The translations under genes and the position numbers were made by a program. A model generated the notes under the pieces. That model was not told the origin of the DNA and ran no database searches. It was given only the letters and a program-made list of their open reading frames with translations. Positions 1-5,211 of a stretch of 5,211 nucleotides of DNA are shown piece by piece. Every line of letters begins with the position of its first letter. Position 1 is the first letter of the stretch. This DNA comes from Desulfobacca acetoxidans (GTDB lineage Bacteria > Desulfobacterota > Desulfobaccia > Desulfobaccales > 0-14-0-80-60-11), in NCBI GenBank assembly GCA_020723225.1, contig DYJG01000008.1, positions 1-5,211 on the forward strand. The letters run 5' to 3'.

Positions 1-337
<337 letters not shown>

Positions 338-341
<4 letters not shown>

Positions 342-1459
342 ATTACGGGATGCTCAATCCAGCCGCCCCCAATCAGCCGGTCTCCTTCATAAAAGGCCAC
401 GGCCTGGCCGGGGGCCACCGCGGTCTGGGGGGTCTCGAAAATTACCCGCACCGCGGCGGAATGTTCCGGGCAGACCCGCGCCGCCACTCCGGGGTGGCGG
501 TAGCGGATCACCGCCCGGGCGGAAATTTCTCCTGCCGGGGGATCGATGAGCCAATTCACTTCCCTGGCCTTGAGGCCGGAAGAGAAAAGTTCTTCTTTGA
601 AGCCCAAAACCACCTGGTTGGCCTCCGGCCGGATCTCCACCACGTAATAGGCTTGGGCCGCGGGCACTCCAAGCCCCCGGCGCTGGCCCACGGTATAATA
701 CTCCAGGCCCCGGTGCCGGCCCAGGACCCGGCCCCGGCGGTCCACCAGTTCCCCGGGTGCGCCCAAGCCGCCCTTAAGATCCCGAAGGACCTCATAATAT
801 AGGGTACCAGGGGGAATAAAACATAGCTCCTGGCTCTCCCGGTAGTCTTCGATCCCCGGCAGGCCCAGGTCCGCGTAGCGGCGCCGCACTTCTTGCTTGG
901 TCATTTCTCCCAAAGGAAAAATAAGATGGGACAAAACCTCCCGGGGCAGGCGCTGGAGAAAATAGGACTGGTCCTTGGCCCGGTCCCGGCCCCGGCGCAG
1001 TTCGAGGACGCCGTCCGGCCCCGGTAGCAGCCGGACGTAGTGGCCCGTGGCCAGATAGGGGACGCCCGCATCTTCAAGCAGCCGCCGGAGGAGGCCGAAC
1101 TTGATGGCCGGGTTGCAGCGGACGCAGGGGTTGGGGGTGCGGCCTTGGGAATACTCCCCGGCAAAATAATCCAGCACCAGGCGGGCAAATTCCTCCCTGA
1201 GGTCCACCTCCAGCCAGGGGATGCCCAGACCCCGGGCCAGGGCGTCCAGATTCTCCGATGGCGGCCCACCCGGGGCCAGGCGCAGATGCACTCCCGCCAC
1301 CTTAAAACCCCGGTCCTTCAGCAGGGCCGCGGCCATGGCGCTGTCCACGCCGCCGCTCAAGGCTACCGCTACCTGGACGCCGGCCAGGGAATTGTATCGT
1401 TTTTCGTTTTTCGTTTTTCGTTTATCGTTAAAAATTTCCATAATATCAACGAAATGCAT
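338..1459 (-). CDS. mnmA: tRNA-specific 2-thiouridylase MnmA
   Basis: The 373-residue product matches MnmA in length and motif order. It makes the 2-thio group of s2U34 in tRNA for Lys, Glu and Gln, taking sulfur from a cysteine desulfurase relay and activating the base with ATP. The PP-loop SGGVDS is at residues 35-40. The first conserved cysteine is C112 in TPNPCVRCN and the catalytic persulfide cysteine is C213 in ESQELCFIP; TGHY (138-141), AKDQSYFL (161-168) and TVGQRRGLG are family blocks. The family core starts near V28, so about 27 residues are extra, and many of them are encoded by a 7-base tandem repeat. ATG 1459 is chosen because AAAGG lies 13 bases upstream; ATG 1441 in the same frame has no Shine-Dalgarno. 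No in-frame ATG or GTG lies between the repeat and the PP-loop. It ends in a 4-base overlap with mtaB. The promoter probably lies in the AT-rich gap upstream, but no convincing hexamers were found. Confidence 0.96.
1398..1427. repeat. Heptanucleotide tandem repeat (CGTTTTT)n in the start of mnmA
   Basis: CG dinucleotides recur at 1398, 1405, 1412, 1419 and 1426, giving about 4.3 copies of CGTTTTT (AAAAACG on the minus strand) with one substitution (A at 1424). It is translated as roughly residues 12-21 of MnmA (DKRKTKNEKR). The unit differs from the array at 304-335 by one base, so the two look like members of one family. Confidence 0.9.
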
Positions 1460-1582
1460 CTATCATTTCTAACCTTTGAAAGCGAAAAACAGTATTATCC
1501 GGGGGCATATGTAACTTTCCCGATTTGATGTTAATTTTTCGGTCAGTTACCATTAATTTATAATTTATTGATATTTTAGTAA

Positions 1583-1614
1583 ATATAGAAAAGAGAAGGC
1601 CCCGAGGAGGGGCC
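1583..1614 (-). terminator. Rho-independent terminator of the PilZ gene
   Basis: On the minus strand a 6-bp all-GC stem (GGCCCC / GGGGCC, plus-strand arms 1598-1603 and 1609-1614) with a 5-base loop is followed by a T-rich tail, TTCTCTTTTCTATATTT. It lies 45 bases after the PilZ stop codon and about 120 bases before the mnmA start, so it should separate the PilZ transcript from the mnmA-mtaB operon. Confidence 0.8.
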
Positions 1615-1659
1615 AAAGCTCAGAATATTGAACAATGGTATGCAGGAAAAGAGTATTGC

Positions 1660-1998
1660 TCAAGAACGGAAAAAGGTAAGTTCGTCCAAAAAGCAGACCG
1701 CCAGTCCCCAGGCGGGGTCGGCCCCCGGGACCTGATCCAAACGCAGCACTTTTCCTTTGGCAGTCAAGCGGGAGGCGCCCGGGAGATCCAAATGGGGCAA
1801 AGAGGAGGAGACGGTGAACTGCAAAGTTTGCCCCTCCTTGAGCTTCATTGACGGCGGACATTGGCAATAGAGGCCGCCCAGGCTGATGTTTTTGAGGACA
1901 CCCAGGCTCCCCGGGTCCTCCCCGGCATCCCCATCCGCCTCCTGAACCCATACCGGCATGGTCACCACCAGTCGGTTATGACGACGTCTTTCCGACAC
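1660..1998 (-). CDS. PilZ-domain protein, probable cyclic-di-GMP receptor
   Basis: This small single-domain protein (112 residues from the GTG) carries both halves of the PilZ signature: RxxxR as RRHNR (residues 5-9) and [D/N]xSxxG as NISLGG (residues 37-42). The family binds c-di-GMP through these residues, the arginines holding the guanines and phosphates. The C-terminal GKVLRL and GLAVCFLDE strands fit the end of a PilZ beta-barrel. No output domain, signal peptide or membrane segment is seen, so it probably acts in the cytoplasm through a partner. Start choice: GTG 1998 is preceded by GGAGGG with 7-base spacing. ATG 2049 in the same frame would add 17 residues (129 in all), but its AGGTG lies almost against the start. 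GTG is preferred. It is divergent from parA and followed by a terminator. The specific process controlled (motility, exopolysaccharide, other) cannot be told from sequence. Confidence 0.85.
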   Translation of the reverse strand: MSERRRHNRLVVTMPVWVQEADGDAGEDPGSLGVLKNISLGGLYCQCPPSMKLKEGQTLQFTVSSSLPHLDLPGASRLTAKGKVLRLDQVPGADPAWGLAVCFLDELTFFRS

Positions 1999-2005
1999 CT
2001 TTATT

Positions 2006-2011
2006 CCCTCC
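2006..2011 (-). promoter_or_regulatory. Shine-Dalgarno deciding the GTG start of the PilZ gene
   Basis: GGAGGG on the minus strand stands 7 bases before GTG 1998, a near-ideal geometry, whereas ATG 2049 lacks a well-placed site. Just upstream, 2014-2032 can form a 7-bp stem with one bulged base and a TCTT loop (plus strand), which could modulate access to the site; this last point is speculative. Confidence 0.6.
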
Positions 2012-2040
2012 AGGCCGTTATCTTTAACCGGCTCATTTGC

Positions 2041-2081
2041 AGGGATCATGCCACCTGTACTGTTTTGTTTCCCTGATCCCT
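2041..2081. repeat. 8-bp inverted repeat AGGGATCA ... TGATCCCT in the divergent region
   Basis: Perfect 8-base arms at 2041-2048 and 2074-2081 with 25 bases between them. If the PilZ gene starts at GTG 1998, the whole repeat is non-coding and upstream of it. The centre-to-centre spacing of 33 bases is about three helical turns, which suits two half-sites on the same DNA face, but chance is not excluded. Confidence 0.4.
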
Positions 2082-2093
2082 CCCCAGCCCGCC

Positions 2094-2103
2094 GGAATAT
2101 TCC
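2094..2103. promoter_or_regulatory. Perfect palindrome GGAATATTCC abutting the parA -35
   Basis: A 10-base perfect palindrome ends exactly where the TTGACT hexamer begins. Its position suits a regulator binding site acting on the parA promoter or on transcription toward the PilZ gene. It is short, so coincidence is possible. Confidence 0.3.
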
Positions 2104-2132
2104 TTGACTGGAGGTCCCCCTTCCGTTACCAT
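2104..2132 (+). promoter_or_regulatory. Sigma70-like promoter for parA
   Basis: TTGACT (2104-2109, 5 of 6 to consensus) and TACCAT (2127-2132, 4 of 6) are separated by the optimal 17 bases. Transcription would begin near 2139-2140 and give a leader of about 47 bases before the parA ATG. It is the best-matching hexamer pair I found in the divergent region. Confidence 0.45.
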
Positions 2133-2154
2133 TTGGAAAAAATTACTGAAATTC

Positions 2155-2167
2155 GACGCCTGGCGTC
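2155..2167. promoter_or_regulatory. Inverted repeat GACGCC-T-GGCGTC in the parA leader
   Basis: Perfect 6-base arms around a single T, between the predicted transcription start and the parA ribosome-binding site. With a one-base centre it suits a protein operator better than an RNA hairpin. Several Soj/ParA systems are autoregulated, but nothing here identifies the binding protein. It does not resemble the consensus chromosomal parS site. Confidence 0.35.
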
Positions 2168-2186
2168 TGTCTAAAAAGGGCGAAAT

Positions 2187-3005
2187 ATGCCTTTCATCAC
2201 GGCCATTCTTAATCAGAAAGGGGGCACCGGCAAAACCACGACCACCATCAATCTCGGCGCGGCCCTGGCCTTCCAGGGGCACCGCACCCTGATGGTGGAC
2301 CTGGACCCCCAGGGCCACACCACCATCGGCATCGGCGTGGAGCCGGAATCCTTCCGGGAGTCTATGGCCGAAGTCTTCACCATCCCCAAGAAGAATATCA
2401 ACGAGGTCGTAGTCCCGACTTATATCCCCAAACTGTTTGTTGCTCCGGCCACCATTCACCTGGCCCAGGCCGCGGAACAGGTCTATTCCCGGGTCTTCCG
2501 GGAAGCCATTCTGGCCCAGGCCCTCAAAGGGCTGGATTATGAATTCGTGATCATCGACTGCCCGCCCTCTTTGGGAGTGCTCACCACCAATTCCCTGTAC
2601 GCCTGCGACTTTATCATCATTCCCTGTCAAATCTCCCGTTACTCCCTGGACGGCCTGGCGGACCTGCTGACCACCATCGAGACCGTCAAATCCCTGGGGC
2701 TGGAAGAGTTATTTCAGGGGGATCATTTCCGCATCCTGCTCACCATGTTCGACAAACGCAACCGGATTACCAACGAGTACATCCTGGAACAGCTTAAACC
2801 CTACCGTGAAAAGACCTTCGCCACCCCGATCATGAAGAACGAGGCCCTGAACCAGGCCCAGATCGCCCAAAAATCCATCTTCGATTACGACCCCAAGAGC
2901 TCCGGGGCCCAGGATTACTACCAAATGACTGCCGAGTTTCTGGAGATATGGCAAAAAAGAAACAATTTGCCGGAAAAAAGACCAAACTTGCAGAGCTGCC
3001 GTTAA
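2187..3005 (+). CDS. parA: ParA/Soj-family partition ATPase, orphan (no parB)
   Basis: The 272-residue protein has no N-terminal DNA-binding domain, so it is of the short Soj/type-Ib-like form. The deviant Walker A is KGGTGKT (residues 11-17) with signature lysine K11; the A' motif is DLDPQG (38-43) and Walker B is VIIDCPPS (121-128). Such ATPases dimerise on ATP, bind DNA non-specifically and use the nucleoid as a track for cargo. The C-terminal block has NEALNQAQIAQKSIFDYDP followed by KSSGAQDY, in place of the IPRNVRLSEAPSxG block usual in chromosomal Soj; this resembles ParAs that move other cargo. Start: ATG 2187 has AAGGG six bases upstream. A small lysine-tailed gene overlaps its 3' end by 58 bases. 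No ParB gene is in the window. The cargo is unknown; a plasmid-type partition origin is unlikely but not excluded. Confidence 0.92.
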   Translation: MPFITAILNQKGGTGKTTTTINLGAALAFQGHRTLMVDLDPQGHTTIGIGVEPESFRESMAEVFTIPKKNINEVVVPTYIPKLFVAPATIHLAQAAEQVYSRVFREAILAQALKGLDYEFVIIDCPPSLGVLTTNSLYACDFIIIPCQISRYSLDGLADLLTTIETVKSLGLEELFQGDHFRILLTMFDKRNRITNEYILEQLKPYREKTFATPIMKNEALNQAQIAQKSIFDYDPKSSGAQDYYQMTAEFLEIWQKRNNLPEKRPNLQSCR

Positions 3006-3322
3006 CCCGGGTCCTGGAACAAAAAGCCGGGGACGAAGCCGCCTGGGAGGAACTGCAAACGTCGGGGGCCACCGGCTCCAGGCAGCTTATCCTTTCCATG
3101 GAAAGAAAGGAGGAAGAAGCCGCCGGCCCCCTGGCCGCGGCTTATCTGCAAGTTCTGGAAGAATTGATGGTCCTGCAGGCGGACCTGGAACCGGGCGGCG
3201 AGTTCCACCCCTCCCCGGACCTCCCGGCGCCTCCGGCCCGCATCCCTCTCCAGATCCTGGAACAAGCCCTGCGCCAGGCCCGGGAGGGGCTCCAGGATTT
3301 GCATCGGTTGTTGTCAACGTAG
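2948..3322 (+). CDS. Small lysine-tailed protein overlapping parA, candidate ParA partner
   Basis: I do not recognise the family. The 124-residue protein begins with a basic tail (MAKKKQFAGKKTK, six lysines in 13 residues), has a charged segment rich in E and K around 50-60, a likely helix (AAAYLQVLEELMVLQADL, 63-80), a proline-rich linker (82-100), and a leucine-rich C-terminal helix (101-122). No cysteine, signal peptide or membrane segment is present. The start lies inside parA, overlapping it by 58 bases in another frame; GGAG sits only two bases before ATG, so translation is probably coupled to parA. The next in-frame ATG (3098) would give 74 residues and lacks a ribosome-binding site. 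A short basic N-terminus is how ParB, McdB and similar adaptors stimulate ParA-type ATPases, so a partner role is inferred from context only. The TAG stop is supplied by the palindrome that follows. Confidence 0.72.
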   Translation: MAKKKQFAGKKTKLAELPLTRVLEQKAGDEAAWEELQTSGATGSRQLILSMERKEEEAAGPLAAAYLQVLEELMVLQADLEPGGEFHPSPDLPAPPARIPLQILEQALRQAREGLQDLHRLLST

Positions 3323-3379
3323 GGGCGAACCTGGTGTTCGCCCAAACGTCCAGGGCGAACAGAAGGTTCGCCCCTACGT
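3317..3379. repeat. Nested palindromic repeat between convergent genes, probable bidirectional terminator
   Basis: Two 27-base arms (3317-3343 and 3353-3379) are inverted copies matching at 25 of 27 positions, with a 9-base loop. The outer 16 bases, ACGTAGGGGCGAACCT, are perfect. Each arm is itself a hairpin, GGGCGAAC-N5-GTTCGCCC (3323-3343 and 3353-3373), so a cruciform or two-hairpin fold is possible. It fills the convergent gap: TAG at 3320-3322 ends the ParA-partner gene, and the opposing hydrolase stops at 3381, one base beyond the repeat. It looks like a REP/MITE-type dispersed element that could end transcription from both sides, although no T-run follows in either direction. Confidence 0.85.
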
Positions 3380-3380
3380 C

Positions 3381-4178
3381 TCACCTCTGTATCCCAAACC
3401 TCTCCCAGATAACCGAACGCCAGAGGCGGGGGCCCGCCACGTCCAGGTGGAGGGTGAGGATTTCCTCCTCCTCCCCGGCCTGGAGGATCATCCACTCATT
3501 AAGGTCGTCCCAGTTGCGCACCAGGCGGGAGAGCTCGCCGCCGTCCTCCGGCCCCGGAGGTTGGATGGCGAAGGAGCCGCCGCCGTGCATGGGGTAGTGG
3601 CGGCCGGCGATTTCCGCGGTAAAGGAAGAGGTGTTCACTCCCGCCACCGGCAGGTAGTTGTCGAAGGCCCGGACCAGGGCCCCCCGGGGCCAATGCCCTC
3701 GAAGAATGGGGAAGATGCTGGGGTTAATGACCAGGTCCGCGCCCTGGTCGGTGAGCTGCCGCGCGGCCTCGGGCTGGCCCCAAAAGTCGATACACACCGC
3801 CATGCCTAAGCGGCCGAAATCAGTGTCAAACACCTGGTAACCGGCCCCGGGAGTGACGCCGAAGCCCTTGCGCTCCAAATTCCCCAGGGTGCATTTGCGC
3901 TGACGGCCCACCAGGTTGCCGCCCCGATCAAAAAGGGTGGCGGTGTTATAGCGGCGGCCTTGGTTCTCCTCCACCAATCCCGCCACCAGGTAAGCCTTCA
4001 GCTCTCCGGCGGCCCGGCCCAGGGCCTCGTCCCCGGAGAAAGGAAAATATTCCGGAAAGCAGATGAGATCGGCCTCGAAGCCCCGGCAGCGTTCCAGCAG
4101 CTCCAGGGCCCGGTCCAGGTTTTCCGGGCTGTCCAAAAAGGTTGCGGGACGAGCCTGAATGAGGATGATTTTGACCAT
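3381..4178 (-). CDS. Carbon-nitrogen hydrolase (nitrilase superfamily)
   Basis: The 265-residue length and block order fit the nitrilase superfamily, cytoplasmic enzymes that hydrolyse nitriles, amides or N-carbamoyl compounds through a Glu-Lys-Cys triad. The triad is visible: E43 in CFPEYF, K95 in GRQRKCTL and nucleophile C129 in AVCIDFWGQPE. The segment after the cysteine has one residue more than the common CxDxxxPE spacing. Later blocks include GADLVINPS and the strand with VAGVNTSSF. The substrate cannot be deduced; an amidase or omega-amidase-like role is as likely as a true nitrilase. It begins two bases after the stop of the M48 protease gene, with AAGGAG 14 bases before the ATG (inside the protease 3' end), so the two are co-transcribed. 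Its stop touches the nested palindrome. Confidence 0.88.
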   Translation of the reverse strand: MVKIILIQARPATFLDSPENLDRALELLERCRGFEADLICFPEYFPFSGDEALGRAAGELKAYLVAGLVEENQGRRYNTATLFDRGGNLVGRQRKCTLGNLERKGFGVTPGAGYQVFDTDFGRLGMAVCIDFWGQPEAARQLTDQGADLVINPSIFPILRGHWPRGALVRAFDNYLPVAGVNTSSFTAEIAGRHYPMHGGGSFAIQPPGPEDGGELSRLVRNWDDLNEWMILQAGEEEEILTLHLDVAGPRLWRSVIWERFGIQR

Positions 4179-4180
4179 AA

Positions 4181-5032
4181 TTAAATCTTCTGCTCCTTAA
4201 AACGCCGCTCCCTCGCCTCCGGAATTTTCTCGGGTTTCAGGTCCTTGATTTGGGCGTTCACCCTGGCCAGGCGCAGGGCCGTGGGGGGATGGGTGCGGTA
4301 GATGCCCACGCCCCGGTTTTCCTGGGCCAGCATTTTGGTAAGCAGCGAGGCCAGGGCCTGGGGGTTATACCCGGCCCGGCTGAGGGAGCGCAGGGCCTCC
4401 TGGTCCGCGGCCCATTCCGCGGTGCGGCTGTAACCGTTGGTGACCATGGTCTTGAACACGTCGTTAATGGAGTCCTCATAGAGGGCGGCCATTTCCGCGG
4501 CCCTACCCCCGCGCTCTTTGGCCGCGGCAATCCGGCGATCGGCCACCACTGCCGCCCACCGGGATGAAACCACGGAGTTGACCCCGTCCCGGTGGGCCAC
4601 GTGGGCCACTTCGTGGGCCAGGGCCGCGGCCACTTCGTCTTCATTGCCGCAGAGCTTAAGCATGCCCCGGGTGATGAGGATGATCCCCCCGGGACAGGCG
4701 AAGGCGTTGGGCTCGAGGCTCTCCAGGACCGCGAAATGATAACCCCGGAAGGTGTCGGGCCGGGATGACTTCCGGGCCACCGTCTGGCCCACTTCGTTGA
4801 GGTAAAGTTGCAGTTTGGGGTCTTGAGCCAACTGATAACTGGTGAGGATGCGGGCGGCCACGGCCCGGCCCAGCCGGTATTCACTGGTTTCGTCGACGTT
4901 CCGGGTGGCCTGCTGCATCCGGGCCACGCGCATTTCCGCCCGGGTGGCGGGAGGATGGGCCTGGGGAAGGGCGTGGCTCACAAGCAGGAGAAGCATGGCC
5001 ATTAGGGTAATGGATAAGAAGAATCGTTTCAT
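4181..5032 (-). CDS. Secreted M48-family zinc metalloprotease (BepA/LoiP-like)
   Basis: From ATG 5032 the product has 283 residues. An N-terminal signal peptide is clear: MKR, then a hydrophobic run (about residues 4-19), with a plausible cleavage after SHA at 21; no lipobox cysteine. The M48 catalytic core follows: EPNAFACPGGIILITRGML, then the zinc motif HEVAH (140-144), the third ligand in EWAAD (E206, D210), and the late THPPTALRLARV block. Periplasmic members degrade or help fold misassembled outer-membrane proteins (BepA, LoiP in E. coli); this one is the short form without TPR repeats. In-frame TTG 5044 would add four residues, but ATG gives a classic signal-peptide start, with AAGG 12 bases upstream. 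It is first in the operon with the hydrolase. The C-terminal tail (KIPEARERRFKEQKI) is charged. No good promoter was found upstream. Confidence 0.92.
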   Translation of the reverse strand: MKRFFLSITLMAMLLLLVSHALPQAHPPATRAEMRVARMQQATRNVDETSEYRLGRAVAARILTSYQLAQDPKLQLYLNEVGQTVARKSSRPDTFRGYHFAVLESLEPNAFACPGGIILITRGMLKLCGNEDEVAAALAHEVAHVAHRDGVNSVVSSRWAAVVADRRIAAAKERGGRAAEMAALYEDSINDVFKTMVTNGYSRTAEWAADQEALRSLSRAGYNPQALASLLTKMLAQENRGVGIYRTHPPTALRLARVNAQIKDLKPEKIPEARERRFKEQKI

Positions 5033-5100
5033 AGGCAGTGCCAACCTTAATTGCTCATATTTAACAGTTCAACGGTCAAAAGTCTTCTTTTGATTAAGGT

Positions 5101-5119
5101 GTCCAAGCAAAGCTTGGAC
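5101..5119. repeat. Hairpin repeat GTCCAAGC-AAA-GCTTGGAC
   Basis: Perfect 8-base arms around a 3-base loop, in the intergenic stretch upstream of the M48 gene. It shares the CCAAG/CTTGG core with the next hairpin, so the two are probably related members of one palindromic repeat family. Without a T-run it is a weak terminator candidate. Confidence 0.75.
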
Positions 5120-5129
5120 GGACAATCGC

Positions 5130-5152
5130 CGTTCCCAAGGAGCTTGGGAACG
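5130..5152. repeat. Hairpin repeat CGTTCCCAAG-GAG-CTTGGGAACG
   Basis: Perfect 10-base arms around a 3-base loop, 10 bases from the previous hairpin. Very similar GTTCCCAAG/CTTGGGAAC hairpins are, to my recollection, dispersed in many bacterial genomes; this is from memory, not a search. Confidence 0.8.
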
Positions 5153-5165
5153 AGGTTATCCTTCG

Positions 5166-5211
5166 AACCCGCAACTCGCAACTCGCAACTCGGAACTCGC
5201 AACTCGGAACT
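5166..5211. repeat. Heptanucleotide tandem repeat (AACTCG[C/G])n, runs off the window
   Basis: After a degenerate first unit (AACCCGC, 5166-5172) come AACTCGC twice, AACTCGG, AACTCGC, AACTCGG and a partial AACT at the edge: about 6.6 units of period 7, varying only at the last base. It is non-coding as far as can be seen and is the third period-7 array in this window. Confidence 0.9.

Noticed and set aside
1040..1528. Plus-strand frames across mnmA
   Set aside because: They are antisense to the conserved PP-loop and NPCxxCN regions of mnmA and show no motif or ribosome-binding site.
1460..1597. Sigma70 promoter for mnmA (TTAACA near 1534-1529 with CATATG 17 bases on)
   Set aside because: The -10 matches consensus at only three positions; the AT-rich gap probably holds a promoter but I cannot place it.
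1565..1951. 128-codon minus-strand frame overlapping the PilZ gene
   Set aside because: The overlapping frame carries both PilZ motifs and a strong ribosome-binding site; this one runs through the terminator and has no recognisable content.
2050..2186. c-di-GMP riboswitch or parS site between the PilZ gene and parA
   Set aside because: The region is too short and lacks the conserved GEMM helices, and no sequence resembling the chromosomal parS palindrome was seen.
2046..2630. Long open frame on the minus strand (194 codons) opposite parA
   Set aside because: It is antisense to an unmistakable ParA with all Walker motifs; its product is low-complexity Gly/Asp-rich sequence typical of a GC-rich shadow frame.
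4258..4884. 208-codon minus-strand frame within the M48 protease gene
   Set aside because: Same strand but another frame; the product is rich in P, W, S and T with no domain, while the overlapping frame holds HEVAH and the other M48 blocks.
5033..5044. TTG start four codons upstream for the M48 protease
   Set aside because: The putative Shine-Dalgarno directly touches the TTG, and MKRFFLS from ATG 5032 is a standard signal-peptide start.
5101..5211. CRISPR array or attachment site in the repeat patch
   Set aside because: Units are 7 bases with no spacers, and the hairpins are unlike each other; no integrase or cas gene is nearby.

Overview
The window is GC-rich (coding stretches roughly 60% G+C or more by eye) and reads as ordinary chromosome of a free-living, non-enteric bacterium. 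The style of the proteins (a PilZ protein with RRHNR/NISLGG motifs, a Soj-like ParA, an MtaB-type methylthiotransferase) together with dispersed hairpin repeats and heptanucleotide tandem repeats suggests a Desulfobacterota/deltaproteobacterium-like genome. That assignment is inference only; no rRNA or marker gene is present. No transposase, integrase, CRISPR array, tRNA or rRNA was seen.

Layout. Left block, minus strand: the 5' part of mtaB (cut by the window edge) follows mnmA with a 4-base ATGA overlap, so two tRNA-thiolation enzymes are co-transcribed and probably translationally coupled. An AT-rich 200-base gap with a good intrinsic terminator separates them from an upstream PilZ-domain gene, also on the minus strand. 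Centre: the PilZ gene is divergent from parA, with a compact shared regulatory region holding a sigma70-like promoter and several short inverted repeats. parA is followed, with a 58-base overlap, by a small lysine-tailed protein gene of unknown family; no parB or parS is visible. This pair ends at a 63-base nested palindrome that exactly fills the convergent gap. Right block, minus strand: a secreted M48 metalloprotease and a nitrilase-superfamily hydrolase form a two-gene operon with a 2-base gap. Upstream of the protease is a repeat-dense stretch with two hairpins and a 7-base tandem array running off the window.

The most interesting points are: (1) parA plus an overlapping small protein with a lysine-rich N-terminus and no ParB, possibly a ParA/adaptor positioning module of the McdA/McdB style, next to a divergent c-di-GMP receptor-like PilZ gene; (2) heptanucleotide tandem arrays translated as the N-terminal tails of both mnmA and mtaB, where gain or loss of one 7-base unit would shift the reading frame; (3) the nested palindrome that donates the stop codon of the ParA-partner gene and abuts the stop of the opposing gene.
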